A DNA stretch of 64,000 nucleotides from Manis javanica. Its lineage: Eukaryota > Chordata > Mammalia > Pholidota > Manidae. Under the pieces are notes generated by a model. The model made no database searches and had not been told where the DNA came from. It saw only the letters and a program-made list of their open reading frames with translations. The stretch is taken from the NCBI RefSeq assembly GCF_040802235.1, contig NC_133163.1, positions 43,296,501 to 43,360,500 on the forward strand, read 5' to 3'. Both the position numbers and the translations under genes were made by a program. Of this stretch, positions 22,901 through 35,160 are shown piece after piece (the stretch's first letter is position 1; each line of letters opens with the position of its first letter).

Positions 22901-24929
22901 CACTACAGATTACTATAACATTGCATCAGGATATTGAAAACAAAGCCCAATATGGCTAATCCTGACCCAGGACTAAATTATGCAGTGAGGTATTGTTACT
23001 CTCAGGGAATGGAGTTACCTTTAACCCATTAGAACACCTTCCTTCTTGTTTGTATTTCTTTCTGTTTTGTTTTGTTTTTTTTTCCAAATGCAAGCCCCAG
23101 AATGGAGAGTTCCATCTATCTGTTCTGTTCATTGTCACTGTTACAGGTCTGAGGGCTGGGGACCGGGAAGACGTCTGAACATGAGTGTCATTTATCGGTG
23201 AGATGCCGGTGCCTGGTTTTTAAAAACAAACAAGAAAAATCATACTCAATCTGATCCTCTTAACCTGAAGTTCTTACCCTGGGGAGGACTCCAGGAACTG
23301 TGGGGGTAAAAAAAAGGGGAGAAGAAGGAGAAAAGAACCTTCCCATACTAAGGAGAGCAAATTGAAAGTCACAGAGGGGTGTGCCTAAAGGCAGTTTGTA
23401 AATCCACTTGCTTTGTCACAACACGAACAAATCCCACCTTTGAAGTTTTTCCTTCTTGTTACAAGGGGAATGTCTTTTGTTTAATCCATTTTAGCCCTTA
23501 ATACCTGACCTGGATCAGTCCTTTTGGTTAGATTACACAGCATTCATGCTGATTTTAAACTGGCCTGAGGGGCAGGGGAGGCGCCAGGTTCTGCCTCATT
23601 GGTGTGAGAATCTCAAGAATAATCAACATCTATACCCAGACCACCTTTGCTTTGAAAAATGAACTGTCTTTTTATACTTAAATGCATAATCATAATGAGC
23701 ACTGTTGAACAGATTTTGATGTGTTTTATAGACTGTGTGTTTTCAGTGGTCCTTTAAAAACATATTTATTTATTCACAGTGGTGTAGGGGACTATGGTGT
23801 TCATCACACAACACACAATGTCTTCAATTAAAATTCAAGGACCACCTTGTTCCCAGCCCCCTCATCAACTGTGGGTGCAGTTTTGAGCAGTAGGGACACT
23901 TTGCTTTTCAAGCCCTAGCCTCAGTGTCATATTTCTTTGACAGGATCTGATTATTGAATAAGAAAAAGGAAAGAAGAAAGAAAGCCTCTTTATAAAATGC
24001 AGCCCTATTTCTTCAATCTCTGAAGAGCTTTCAGCGTCATTCCTTAACGAGAATTCTCGAAGCAAAGGTGAGGAGCCCTCAGAGTAAGCCTTTAAAGGGC
24101 CAATGGCTAATTAGGTATTTTTCTAGGCAAGTGGCTATTAACTGTTTCTTAACAATACTCCTTGTCTTTCAAATCACTTCAGGTTGCCTGAGTGCTGAGA
24201 AATCTTGCCAGAAAACCAAAGAGCTGAGCGAGGAGGAGGGTCGATGGGGCAGGCTGCAGTTATCAGTGGGACTTTCACTTACCCTCTTGTCCTGAAGGAG
24301 CTTCAGACTTCACAACTACTTCTCACCTGCCTGGTGCGTCTTTGAAAAGTCAACCAACCACACAGGAATGACCAGAAAATGGTCCATTCGGTGAGGACAG
24401 AAAATGCACATTTGGTACTTGGGTAAAAAATATGCCATTGGCCAAAGGACAGGACAGGCTGGCTTCTGGTTTCTGTGTTTGGGCTGGTTATGTTTGCTCT
24501 GATAGTCACCCAAGCTTTCCAGGGCAGAAACCATGCTTAGTCATCCATTCAGGCACAAGTCACTTCTCAGGGCTTCGGTTTGTAAAGTCTCAAAAGAGGT
24601 TTATGGGTAAGGGATGAATTGATTTAGAGAGTATATAGGGTGCCCCCCTCCAAAGGAAGGTGGAAATATCATCTATTTTGTCACCAAAAACCACATCAAG
24701 TAATGAATGTGGAGCACGCTACTTTTTCCTCTTCAGTCAGGGAAGAGAAGTACTATTTAAGTTATAGTATTTGAGAATTGCAATTGCTTATTGGATGTTA
24801 TATCAGTTCATTTATTCCTTGATGCTTTTTCACCTCAGTCTTTCACACTGGAGGGTAGAATATACAGTTGGTTGCATAAGACAGGAAATAGACGAAATGA
24901 TCCTGAGAGACAAAGTAGAGCATCTTGAG
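19946..24929. other. Long AT-rich stretch without recognised genes
   Basis: There are scattered small frames (for example 21066-21287 minus and 22145-22462 plus) without recognisable domains. An imperfect ATATACATG repeat lies at 22790-22830. A segment from about 22228 ('attagtcatcagagaaatga') weakly resembles the reverse of an ERVL-type LTR end. A GC-richer, non-repetitive patch at 23480-24300 is the likeliest place in this stretch for conserved non-coding sequence, but I cannot show it. Confidence 0.45.
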
Positions 24930-25157
24930 TCACATGGATTAGACTTCAGAGTTACCAGTTTATCAATTTATCTTAATATAAAAATGAATGTGGGTACAGA
25001 AATTGACAAGCTGATCTTCAATGCAAAGGACCCAGAACAGCCAAACCATCTTGAAAAAGAAGAACAAAGAAGATGTATACCTTCTGATTTCAAAACTTAC
25101 CATAAAGCTACAGTAATCAGTACTGTGAACTGGCATAAAGAGAAACATACAGGCTGT
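24930..25157 (+). mobile_element. Old L1, 5' part of an LTR-split copy
   Basis: ORF2-like text 'gaaattgacaagctgatctt', 'tgcaaaggacccagaacagc' and 'aaagctacagtaatcagtac' in plus orientation. It resumes after the LTR at 25603. Confidence 0.8.
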
Positions 25158-25602
25158 AATGGTCAATTTTATGTGTCAGCTGGCCTAAGCTACATTCTCC
25201 TGTTATTCAGTCAAACTCTAATCTCAGTGTTGCTGTGGAGGTATTCTATAAATATGAATGAAGTCTATAAGCAGTTTACTTTAAGAAAGAAAGATTATCC
25301 CAGATAATCTGGGTGGGCCTGATTCAATCAGTTGCAAGGCCTTAAGAGCAGATCTGAGGTTTCCTTGAAGAAATTCTGCCTGTGCCAGGCAGATGCAGTC
25401 TGTGCTTAAAAGGCTCATCCTGCCCTTCTGACAACCTGCCCTATGGATTTTAGACTTGGCATAATCACATAAGCCAATTCTTGGCAATAAATCACTCTCT
25501 CTTTCTGCATGTATATACATATGTATCTACACATACATATCTCTATACCATTTCTATACCTATATATCTCCTGACTGTTTCTGTTCCTTGACTGATAACA
25601 TA
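25158..25602 (+). mobile_element. ERVL-like solo LTR inserted in L1
   Basis: It begins 'tgtaatggtcaattttatgtg', contains 'tctgggtgggcctgattcaa' and the 'cacataagccaattcttggc' / 'aataaatcactctctctttc' polyadenylation region, and ends 'actgataaca'. The L1 on both sides reads continuously once this block is removed. I did not find a clean 5-bp duplication. Confidence 0.7.
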
Positions 25603-26985
25603 GAACAGAATAGAATTGAGAGTCCAGGAATGAGCCCTTACATTCTTACACTTACAGTCAATTAATTTTTGATGAAGGTGCTAAGACAATTGAATGGAGG
25701 AAGAATAGTCTTTTCAACAAATGGTGCTGGGACAACTGAATAACCATAAATAAAAGAGTGAAATTACACCCCTCCCTCATAATATTTAAGAAAATTAACT
25801 CAAAATGAATCAAAGATCTAAATGTAAGAGGTAAAACATAAAACTCCTAGGAAGAAAACATAGCTGAAAATTTTGAGATCTTGGATTAAGAAATGGTTTC
25901 TTAATATGACACCAAGAGAACAAGCAATGAATGGAAAAAAGATAAATTGGACTTCATCAAAACTAAAAACTTTTGTATTTCAAAGAGCACTATAAGTGAA
26001 GAGACAACCCATAAAATGGGAGAAAATATTTGCAAATCATACATTTAATAAAGGTGTAGTACCCAGAATATATAAAGAATGATTATAACTCAACAATAAA
26101 AAGACAAATAACCCAATTCAAAAACGGGCAAAAGATTTCAATAGGCATTTCTACAAAAAAAATGTATTCAAATGGATAAGAGGCATGTGAAAAGATGCTC
26201 AGTATTATTAGTCATTAGGGAAGTGCCATTAAAATCTCAATGACACACCATTTCACACTCACTAGGATGGCTAAAAAAAAACAGATAATAACAAGTTGGT
26301 GAGGATGCGGAAAAATTGGAATCCTCAGGCATTGTGGGTAAAAACATAAAACATAGCAGTTTGCTTTGAAAAGAGCTTGGCAGTTCCTTAAAAGTTTAAA
26401 CACAGAGTTAGCATGCCACCCAGCAACTCCACTTCTAAGTGTACACAAAAACATCTACACAGATGTTCATAGTATTATTCATAATCACCAAAAAAGCATA
26501 AATAACACAAATATTTATCAAATGATGCATGGATAAACAAAGCGTGGCATAGCTATGCCATGGAGTCTTATTCAGCCATAAAAAAGAATGAAGTACCAAT
26601 ATATGCTACAGCATGGATGAACCTTGAACCAATTATCTAAGTGAAAGAAGCCAGACACAAAAGGCCACATGTTGTATGATTCCACTTATATAAAACATTC
26701 AGAATAGGCAACCTCATAGAAACAGGAAGAAGTTGAGTGGTTTTTAGGGACTGGAGCAGTCGGTAGAGAAGGAAATATGGTAAGTTATGAATGGAAATAT
26801 GGCTAATGGGGTTGTGTTTCTGTTTGGGGTGATGAAAATTTGCCCGTTTTTAAACTGGGTTTTGGAGTTAGATCATGATAATGGTTGTACAACTCAGAAT
26901 ATACCCAAATCCACTGAATTGTACACTTTAAAGTGTGAATTTTATGTGAATTACATCTCAATGAAGAATGAATGGGGGATAATTT
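25603..26985 (+). mobile_element. Old L1, 3' part of an LTR-split copy
   Basis: It continues from 25157 with 'gaattgagagtccaggaat', then the 'caacaaatggtgctgggaca' segment, 'gaagccagacacaaaaggcc' and the L1M-type end 'attgtacactttaaagtgtg' / 'gtgaattacatctcaatgaa'. The ORF2 C-terminal reading frame is heavily degraded. Confidence 0.85.
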
Positions 26986-27294
26986 TTTAGATACATTTGG
27001 AATACATATGACCTTACTATCTTCACACTTACATGAAGATTGATATGTAAAACACACAGCAATTCCCATAGGAATACTTTGTGACCTTTTCTTGAAACTA
27101 GGGATATAATTATCACCAGGTTTTTAAATATAAAGCTGTCTAGATATGTACATGATATGGAGCTAAAAATTTTTCTCAACTTCATTGTGTGATACCAAAC
27201 TTCTTGGTTCTAGGGCAGTGAAATATCTGCAAATATGAGAACTTTAACCTGATAAATGTATATCATTGAATTTCCAAGATGCATATACTCACAA

Positions 27295-27515
27295 CAACAC
27301 TTTTTTGAGCATGATCCATGTACTGAGCACTTCACATGTTATGCCACTTAATATTCAAAATAACCCTATGAAGCTATTATTATCACATTCTGCCAATGAG
27401 CAAACTAAAAATCAATGAGGGGAGTTAATGGGCTAACATATGTTGCTCTTTTGTAGAATGTGCTAATGACTGAGCCAAGATTCAAACCTCCAAAGCTCAG
27501 ACTCTTTTCCCAGTA
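27295..27515 (-). mobile_element. MIR SINE
   Basis: Reverse MIR order: 'gtactgagcacttcacatgt', 'aataaccctatgaagctatt', 'gccaatgagcaaactaaaa' and 'gactgagccaagattcaaac'. Confidence 0.75.
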
Positions 27516-27794
27516 AAACACTGTCTTTCCAGAGGTGGCCTGTGGATGAGGAAATCCCACTCTACCACAGATGTTTGGGGAACTGGGGAAGGTAAGGGGA
27601 TCATCCACTGCCTGCTGGGACTAGAAAGCAGCAGACCAAAGTAGATAAAACAGAGGATCATTTTCTCTTTGAGACAGGGCGTCTCTCCTTTGAAAGGTGT
27701 GCTTTTTTATATCCTAGATAATAAAGTTTTCTGTGTGTGCTTTATCCAGAAACACCATTTCTTAAGGAATTGCAACATGTACCAAAACTCTTTG

Positions 27795-28170
27795 GAGAGC
27801 TCATTGAATAAGTTAGTATGTGCCAGGCTCTGTGCTCAGTCTTAGGAATATGAATAGGGCATATATAAATAAGAGTCTTTGAGGACCCCACTCGAGAGGT
27901 GAACAAAGGTTAAAAAAGGGACAGCTATAATTCAATGTGATAGATGCCAGGGTAATGTTTGTTGTGGTAGCAGGGATGCACAAGCCCAACACTAGGATGT
28001 GGATCCCAGGAAGGTTGCAGGAGGATGATTTCAGTAGGATCTTAAGGATGAACAGAACTTACTAGGAATCTATCTGTACATATAAAGAGATGTGAGTTTA
28101 GAAGAGGGGGGAAGGAGAAGAAGGCATTCAAGGCTGGGAGAACACAAGCAAAGAGGGATGGAAACTATTG
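27795..28170 (-). mobile_element. L2 fragment
   Basis: Reverse L2 3' text: 'tatgtgccaggctctgtgct', 'gatgccagggtaatg', 'tcttaaggatgaacagaact' and 'gcattcaaggctgggagaac'. Confidence 0.65.
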
Positions 28171-29514
28171 TATTTGCATCCCACACCAGCTAAAACCCAG
28201 GCTTACAGGTCAAGGAGTCTGATATGAAAGGGGTGTTAACAGACACTGTTAATTGCCCCCCTATGAACTCCCCTCCTCTTTTGCTAATGGAACCCCAGTT
28301 TTGTTTCTGGTAACAAATGGCTCCACCTTAGAGATGAATCAAGGCTGATCTAAACCAGTTATGACAATCCTCTTTCTCTTAGATGAACATTCATTTTCCC
28401 AGTCCTGGTCCATATGCAGTGGGAAAAGTTTCTCCTTTCCTTATAGAAAGGGCAGAATTCACTGGTGCCACATGAAGCAGCAAGCAAAAACTAAAAAACC
28501 AACATGCTTAAAATGAGGGACAGAAAAGATGGAAATAAGCTACATCCCGAGCAGTGTTTAACCACAAAATTTATCCATGTAGGACTTCTTGTTAAGCAAC
28601 AAGCTAAACCAGCATTTTTGGCCTGGCTGTGAGTAGTGATCAAAGGCATTTCTATATAATACAGAATACTTGCAACTAAATTTTTTTAAAAAACCAAAGT
28701 TTTATCCCCCCCTTTTTTCAAAAATCCCCCATCAAACAGACTTTCTTAATTAGGTGCATGGACTTCATCTCTGACCCAATTTGGAGAAAGGTTGAGCTCT
28801 GTGGATGTCCTTCCTAATGTCCATTCATTTCCAACTCCATTTGTTCTGGGAAGTTACAAGAATGTGGCCATTCTGTCAGCATATTCATGATAATGTAGGC
28901 CCCATGGCAGCCATCATGTAGTATGTAGTCCCTAGAGCCACTACAAATAGTAAATGGCTGTGGTGGAGATAGCCCATGATCCTGGGCCACACACATGTCA
29001 GGTTGCAATTACCAGAAAGATTTCAGCTTTTGCTGCTGGCAGAAGATCTTCTTTATCTCTGTCCTTGGCACCATTGCTTCCATCACTGGGCCAAAAGCTT
29101 ATTAGCCCCTGGAAATTGGCAGAGGCATAGAGACCACAGCAACTGACTATAACATGAAGAACTGATATTCTTGCAGACTTAACAGTGTCTCCACTGAGCT
29201 TCCCAGTAGGCCAAATTTGTAATGACTAACCTAAAAAAGGGGCAACTAACTATGTTGTCATCTATGTCAAACTCATCTCCAGCCCAAAAGATGGGAATAA
29301 TTTAATACTAGATTTGGATGGATTTCTTTGTTCTTTCATGCTCAATGGAAGAAAAATTCACAAGAAAAGCAGCCCCAAATGACATTACCCCTGAGTTGAC
29401 ACCACATAGATTTTTTTCATCAGTGAAGGCTCTGAGAAATGACAGTCTTTTGAAAATATGTATACTCTTTCCTGTTGAATATCAGAGTGTCAGTTATGTA
29501 TGATCTTCTTTAGG
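28171..29514. other. No gene recognised
   Basis: Unique-looking sequence with short A/T and C runs near 28680-28730. No supported coding frame. Confidence 0.45.
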
Positions 29515-29585
29515 AAACTGTAAGCTCATCAAGGGCAGAAGCAAGGCTTTTATTTTAGTACCTCTCATAATTCAGTGCTCCTTCA
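29515..29585 (+). mobile_element. L2 3'-end fragment
   Basis: 'actgtaagctcatcaagggc' followed by 'agtacctctcataattcagt' matches the L2 3' terminal block ('tgtaagctccatgagggcag'). Confidence 0.5.
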
Positions 29586-29879
29586 TTACTTCAATTTGTG
29601 CTCTTTTCCCCACTCCCTCACTCTTCTCTCTTGTCTCCCTGATCTCCATCTCTTGGAGGTTCCATGTCTTTATATATATGGAGATTAATTTATCCTATCT
29701 TGGTTTCTCCAATTCTGCATCTCTACCTCTTACCCTCAAGTATAACAAAGGCTGGCTCACCAAGTAGTGCAAACAGTGTTTCTCTTTAAATGAGGGAAGG
29801 GGAAAGGCTATGAACATTTTTATCTGTTTAACTCCCATAAATCATAATACTGATTAATTTATTCCTCTGTATAAAAACC

Positions 29880-30440
29880 TTCTGTCTCCCTCTTTTTCTA
29901 CCAAATAAGTTTTATCCCTTTCACCTGATATTTAAAGTCTTCCATGACCAAGACCAACTCAACTGTCCTTAAAAATAGGGTTTCCCAATATAGGCACTGC
30001 TGACATTTGGGGCTGGATAAATTTGTTGTGGGGACCTTGTAGCATCTCTGGCTTCTATGCCTTAGATGCCAGCAACATCTAAGATTGTGACAACCAAAAA
30101 TGCTGCAGACATTGCCTAATGTCCCTCTAGTGGCAAAGTCTCCCTGGATTAAGAAACACTGCTTTAAAGCCTTATCACTTACTACTTCCCAGACCTTACC
30201 TGTACTCTCTCTGGGTCCAATATACTCTGAATTTTCTCACCTCCATGTCTTTGGTTACTTTGTCTCTTTGGTTTGGGGTGCCCTCTCTTTTATCACCCAT
30301 CTCTATCAATCTAAAATCCTGCTTTTTCTTTAAGAAATCATTGCTCCATGAACTATTACTTGAGTGTCCTTTGAATTCTCCATAATATTTTGTTGATACC
30401 TCTCATAACTTAATTTTCCATTTCCATTTGACTCCTTGAG
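29880..30440 (+). mobile_element. L2 fragment split by a MER20-type element
   Basis: L2 RT-end text ('atatttaaagtcttccatga') stops at about 29970. It resumes at about 30176 ('ccttatcacttactacttcc', 'ttctttaagaaatcattgct', 'gatacctctcataactta'). The middle is a separate DNA transposon. Confidence 0.65.
29972..30175. mobile_element. MER20-type hAT-Charlie DNA transposon
   Basis: Diagnostic segments are 'cactgctgacatttggggct', 'atgccagcaacatctaagat', 'tgtgacaaccaaaaatgctg' and 'agacattgcctaatgtccct', ending in 'aagaaacactg'. The flanks 'cttaaa' and 'tttaaa' are compatible with a decayed 8-bp hAT duplication. Confidence 0.7.
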
Positions 30441-31329
30441 TATAGTAACTATTTTGTGGGAAATTTAGATAATGAGGTCAAAGGTAATGTTCTCTCTCCC
30501 AGTGAAGGAGGCCACCTGGGACTCACTCTGATGCTTTCTGCACCTTTCTTACTGTATTACTCGCAATCTATTACCATAGATTTGAGGATTCAATGGATCC
30601 TGCCCTACTCAAAAGAACTTAAAGAAACCGGCAGGCTGATCTTGATTATTCTTTCCTTCCAACATGCACCATGGGTGCCCTAAGCCACTCCTGTTGTTAC
30701 TAAGTGACTAGAAAAATCAAGGTTGCTCCCCTCCTCCAGCAGATTCTGGGAAGGCACAGGTCCCATCTTTATGTGACCAACCCCAGCTCCTACAGCAGGC
30801 AGCTTTAACACTTGGGAAGCCTTTCTGCCACAGTAAATCATGTCAGCTAAATTAATTTTTCCTATTCAGGCTCTATCTTTTCCTCCCTAAGTCTCACCAC
30901 TGGAAACAAGGCAGCTAGAAACTCATGGATTCTAGTACAGTTTTTCAGTTGTCATGGTGACTGACCCAATGTGGTTTTGGAAACTGTCCTTACAACCAAC
31001 CAACCATTACAGGAGTCCTTCACGGAATAGTTTTGACTGCAAAGGGGAAGTTCATTTCAGGTGTTTCTATACTGCCACCTTGAGTTCACTGGGAATAGCG
31101 TGTCCTCCTTCCTATTGCCATTGAACAGACAGCTAGCTGTGTGGCTGAGCTGTTCTCTGTGTCTCAAATGACAGGCACTGCAGCTGGCTGAAGAAACATA
31201 AGCCTTGTCCTTATCAGTGGATTTTAGTAACTCAGGCTATTCTGGCCATAAGGGAGACGTGTCAAAGGAAACATTTGATGTCTTAGTATTTGATGACATA
31301 GCCTAGCCATACCACACTGCTTTCTTAAA
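30441..31329. other. No gene recognised
   Basis: Unique-looking sequence of average GC content. The frame at 30456-30683 has no recognisable domain. Confidence 0.45.
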
Positions 31330-31338
31330 AAGAAAAGC
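31330..31338. repeat. TSD, left copy, of L1-II
   Basis: AAGAAAAGC (9 bp), repeated at 35536-35544 after the A-rich tail. The sequence is simple, so confidence is lower than for the longer TSDs. The L1 homology starts exactly at the next base, which supports it. Confidence 0.75.
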
Positions 31339-34300
31339 AATCTAAAGCCTGCAATGGCAATAAGTACATACCTATTGATAATCACCCTAAATGTAAATGG
31401 TCTGAAGGCAACAATCTAAAGACATAGAGGCACTGAATGGATAAAAAAAACAAGGCCATCTATATTCTACCTACAAGAGATTCACTTCAAACCCAAAAAC
31501 ATACACAGACTGAAAGTAAAGGGATGAAAAAAGATATTTCATGCAACTAATAGGGAGAAAAAAGCAGGAGTTGCCGTACTTGTATCAGACAAAATACACT
31601 TCAAAACAAAGAAAGTAACAAGAGACAAAGAAGGACACTACATAATGATAAAGGGGTCAGTGCAACAAGAGGATATAACTATTAGAAATATCTATGCATC
31701 CAACACAAGATCACTTACATATGTGAAACAAATACTAACAGAATTAAAGGGGGAAATAGAATGTGATGCATTCATTTTAGGAGACTTCAACACACCACTC
31801 ACTCCAAAGGACAGATCAACCAGACAGAAAATAAGTAAAGAGACAGAGGCACTGAACAATGTATTAGAACAGATGGACCTAATGGACATCTACAGAACAC
31901 TCCATCCAAAAGCAACAGGATACACATTCTTCTCAAGTGCACAAGGAACATTTTCAAGAATAGATCATATATTAGGCCACAAAAAGAGCCTCACTAAATT
32001 CAAAAAGACTGAAATTGTACCAACAAGTTTCTCAGATCACAAAGGTATGAAACTAGAAATAAATTACACAAAGAAAACAAAAAAGCCCACAAACACATGG
32101 AGGCTTTATTAACATGTTCCCAAATAATCAGTGGATCAATGACCAAATAAAAACAGAGATCAAGCAATACATGGAGAGAAATGACAACAAGAATTCAACA
32201 CTGCAAAATTTGTGGGATGCAGTGAAGGCCATGCTTAGAGGAAAGTATATTGCAATACAGGTCTACCTCAGGAAAGAAGAACAATCCCATATGAACAGTC
32301 TAAACTCACAATTAATGAAACTAAAAAGGAATAACAAATGAGGCCCGAAGTCAGTAGAAGGAGGGACATAATAAAGATTAGAGCAGAAATAAATAAAATC
32401 AAGAAGAATACAACAATAGAGAGAATCAATGAAAGCAGGAGCTGATTCTTTGTGAAAATAAACAAAATAGATAAATCCATAACCATACTTATCAAGAAAA
32501 AACAGTCTACACACATAAACAGAATCAGAAATGAGAAAGGAAAAATCACTATGGACACCACAGAAATACAAAGAATTATGAGAGAATACTATGAAAAATT
32601 ATATGGTAACAAACTGGATAACCTAGAAGAAATGGACAACTTTCTAGAAAAATACAACCTTCCAAGGCTGACCTACGAAGAAACAGAAAATTTGAATAGG
32701 CCAATTACCAGCAAGGAAATTGAATTGGTAAACAAAAAACTACCTAAGAATGAAACCCATGGACCAGATGGTTTCACTGCTGAATTTTATCAAACATTTA
32801 CTGAAGACCTAATACCCATTCTCCTTAAAGTTTGCCAAAGAGTAGAAGAGGATGGAATACTCCCCAACTCATTCTTCAAGGCCAACATCACTCTAATACC
32901 AAAACCAGACAAAGACACCACAAAAAAAGGAGATTACAGACCAATATTCCTGATGAACCCATTGCAAAAATACTCAACAAAATATTAGCAAACTGAATTC
33001 AAAAATACATCAGAAAGATCATCCATCATTGTAAAGTGGGCTTCATACTGGGGATGCAAAGATGGTAGAACATTCGAAAATCCATCAACATCATACACTA
33101 TATCAACAAAAAGAAGGACAAAACCTACTTGATCATCTCCATAGATGCTGAAAAAGCATTTGACAAAATTCAACATCCATTCATGATAATAACTCTCAAC
33201 AAAAGGGTATAAAGGGCAAGTACCTCAACATAATAAAGGCGATATATGACAAACCCACAGCAAACATTATACTTAGCAGTGAGAAGCTGAAAGCTTTTCC
33301 TTTAAGATTGGGAAGAAGACAAGGAGCCCCCACACCCCACTTTTATTCAACATAGTTCTGTAGGTTCTAGCCACAGCAATCAGATAACACAAAGAAATAA
33401 AAGGCATCCAGATTGACAAGGAAGAAGTCAAATTGTCCCTGTTTGCAGATGACATGTTATTGTATATAAAAATCCCTAAAGAATCCACTCAAAAACTACT
33501 AGATTTAATATCTGAATTCAGCAAAGTTTCAGGATACAAAATTAATACACAGAAATCTGTTGCATTCCTATACACTAATGATGAAAAAGCAGAAAGAGAA
33601 ATCAGGAAATAATTCCATTCACAATTGCATCTAAAAGAATAAAATACCTAGGAATAAGCCTAACCAAGGAAGTGAAAGACCTATACTCTGAAAACTACAC
33701 GATACTCATGGGAGAAATTAAAGAAGATGCCAATAAATGGAAACACATCACGTGCTCATAGATAGGAAGAATTAATATTGTCAAAATGGCCATCCTGCCT
33801 AAAGCAATCTACAGATTCAATGCAACCTTATCAAAATACCAACAGTATTTTTCAATGAATTAGAGTAAATGCTTCTAAAATTCATATGGAACCACAGAAG
33901 ACCCTGAATAGTCAAAGCAATCCTGAGAAGGAAGAATAAAGTGGAGGGAATTATGCTCCCTGACTTCAAACTCTACTACAAAGCCACAGTAATCAAGACA
34001 ATTTGGTACTGGCACAAGAACAGATCCATAGACCAATGGAACAGACTAGAGAGCCCTGATATAAACCCAAGCATATATGGTCAATTATTATATGATAAAG
34101 GAGCCATGGACATACAATGGGGAAATGACAGCCTCTTCAACAGCTGATGTTGTCAAAACTGGACAGCTACATGTAAGGGAATGAAACTGGATTATTGTCT
34201 AACCCCATACACAAAAGTAAACTCAAAATGGATCAAAGACCTGAATGTAAGTCATGAAACCATAAAACTCTTAGAAAAATACATAGGCAAAAATCTCTTG

Positions 34301-35160
34301 GACATAAACATGAGCAGCTTCTTCATGAATGTATCTCCCAGCAGAAGGGAAACAAAAGCAAAAATGAACAAGTGGGACTAAAAAGCTTCTGTACAGCAAA
34401 GGACACCATCAGTAGAACAGAAAGACATCCTACAGTTTGGGAGAATATATTCATAAATGATATATCCAATAAGGGGTTGACATCCAAATTACATAAAGAG
34501 CTCATGTACCTCAACAAACAAAAAGCAATTAAGCCAATTAAAAAATGGGCAGAGGAGCTGAACAGACACTTCTCCAAAGAAGAATTTCAGATGGCCAACA
34601 GGCACATGAAAAGATGCTCGACATTGCTAACCATCAGAGAAATGCAAATTAAAACCCCAATGAGCTATCACCTCACACCAGTTAGGATGGCCACCATCCA
34701 AAAGACAAACAACAGCAAATGTTGGGGAGGATGTGAAGAAAGGGGTCCCCTTCTACACTGCTGGTGGGAATGTAAAATAGTTCAACAGTTGTGGAAAGTA
34801 GTATGGAGGTTCCTCAGAGGACTCTAAATAGAAATACCATTTGACCCAGGAATTCTACTCCTAGGAATTTACCCTAAGAATGCAGGAGCCCAGTTTGAAA
34901 AACACATATGCACCCCTATGTTTATCGCAGCACTATTTACAATAGCCAAGAAATGGAAACAACCTAAGTGTCCATCAGTAGATGAACAGATAAAGAAGAT
35001 GTGGTACATATACACAATGGACTATTATTCAGCCATACGAAGAAAACAAATTCTACCATTTGCAACAACATGGATGGAGCTATAGGGTATTATGCTCAGT
35101 GACATAAGCCAGATGGAGAAAGGCAAGTATCATGATTTCACTCATCAGTGGAGTATAAGA
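31339..35160 (+). pseudogene. L1-II ORF2 remnant (endonuclease-reverse transcriptase)
   Basis: Endonuclease signatures are visible in order: LNVNGL near 31390, a QEIH motif (family QETH) near 31478, GDFNTPL near 31780 and the terminal SDH box (32029-32040). The RT motif FADD is intact at 33442-33453, unlike FAND in L1-I and FAYD in L1-IV. The longest open pieces are 31645-32112, 32452-32988 and 34372-34827. The frame is broken by an early TAA near 31418 and many later stops, and there is no start codon, so it is a dead copy. The C-terminal piece at 34372-34827 has the same 151-residue translation as the minus-strand piece at 10287-10742. Confidence 0.92.

Noticed and set aside
24771..25307. 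178-codon plus frame
   Set aside because: It runs from flanking DNA through old L1 into an inserted LTR, so it is a junction artefact.
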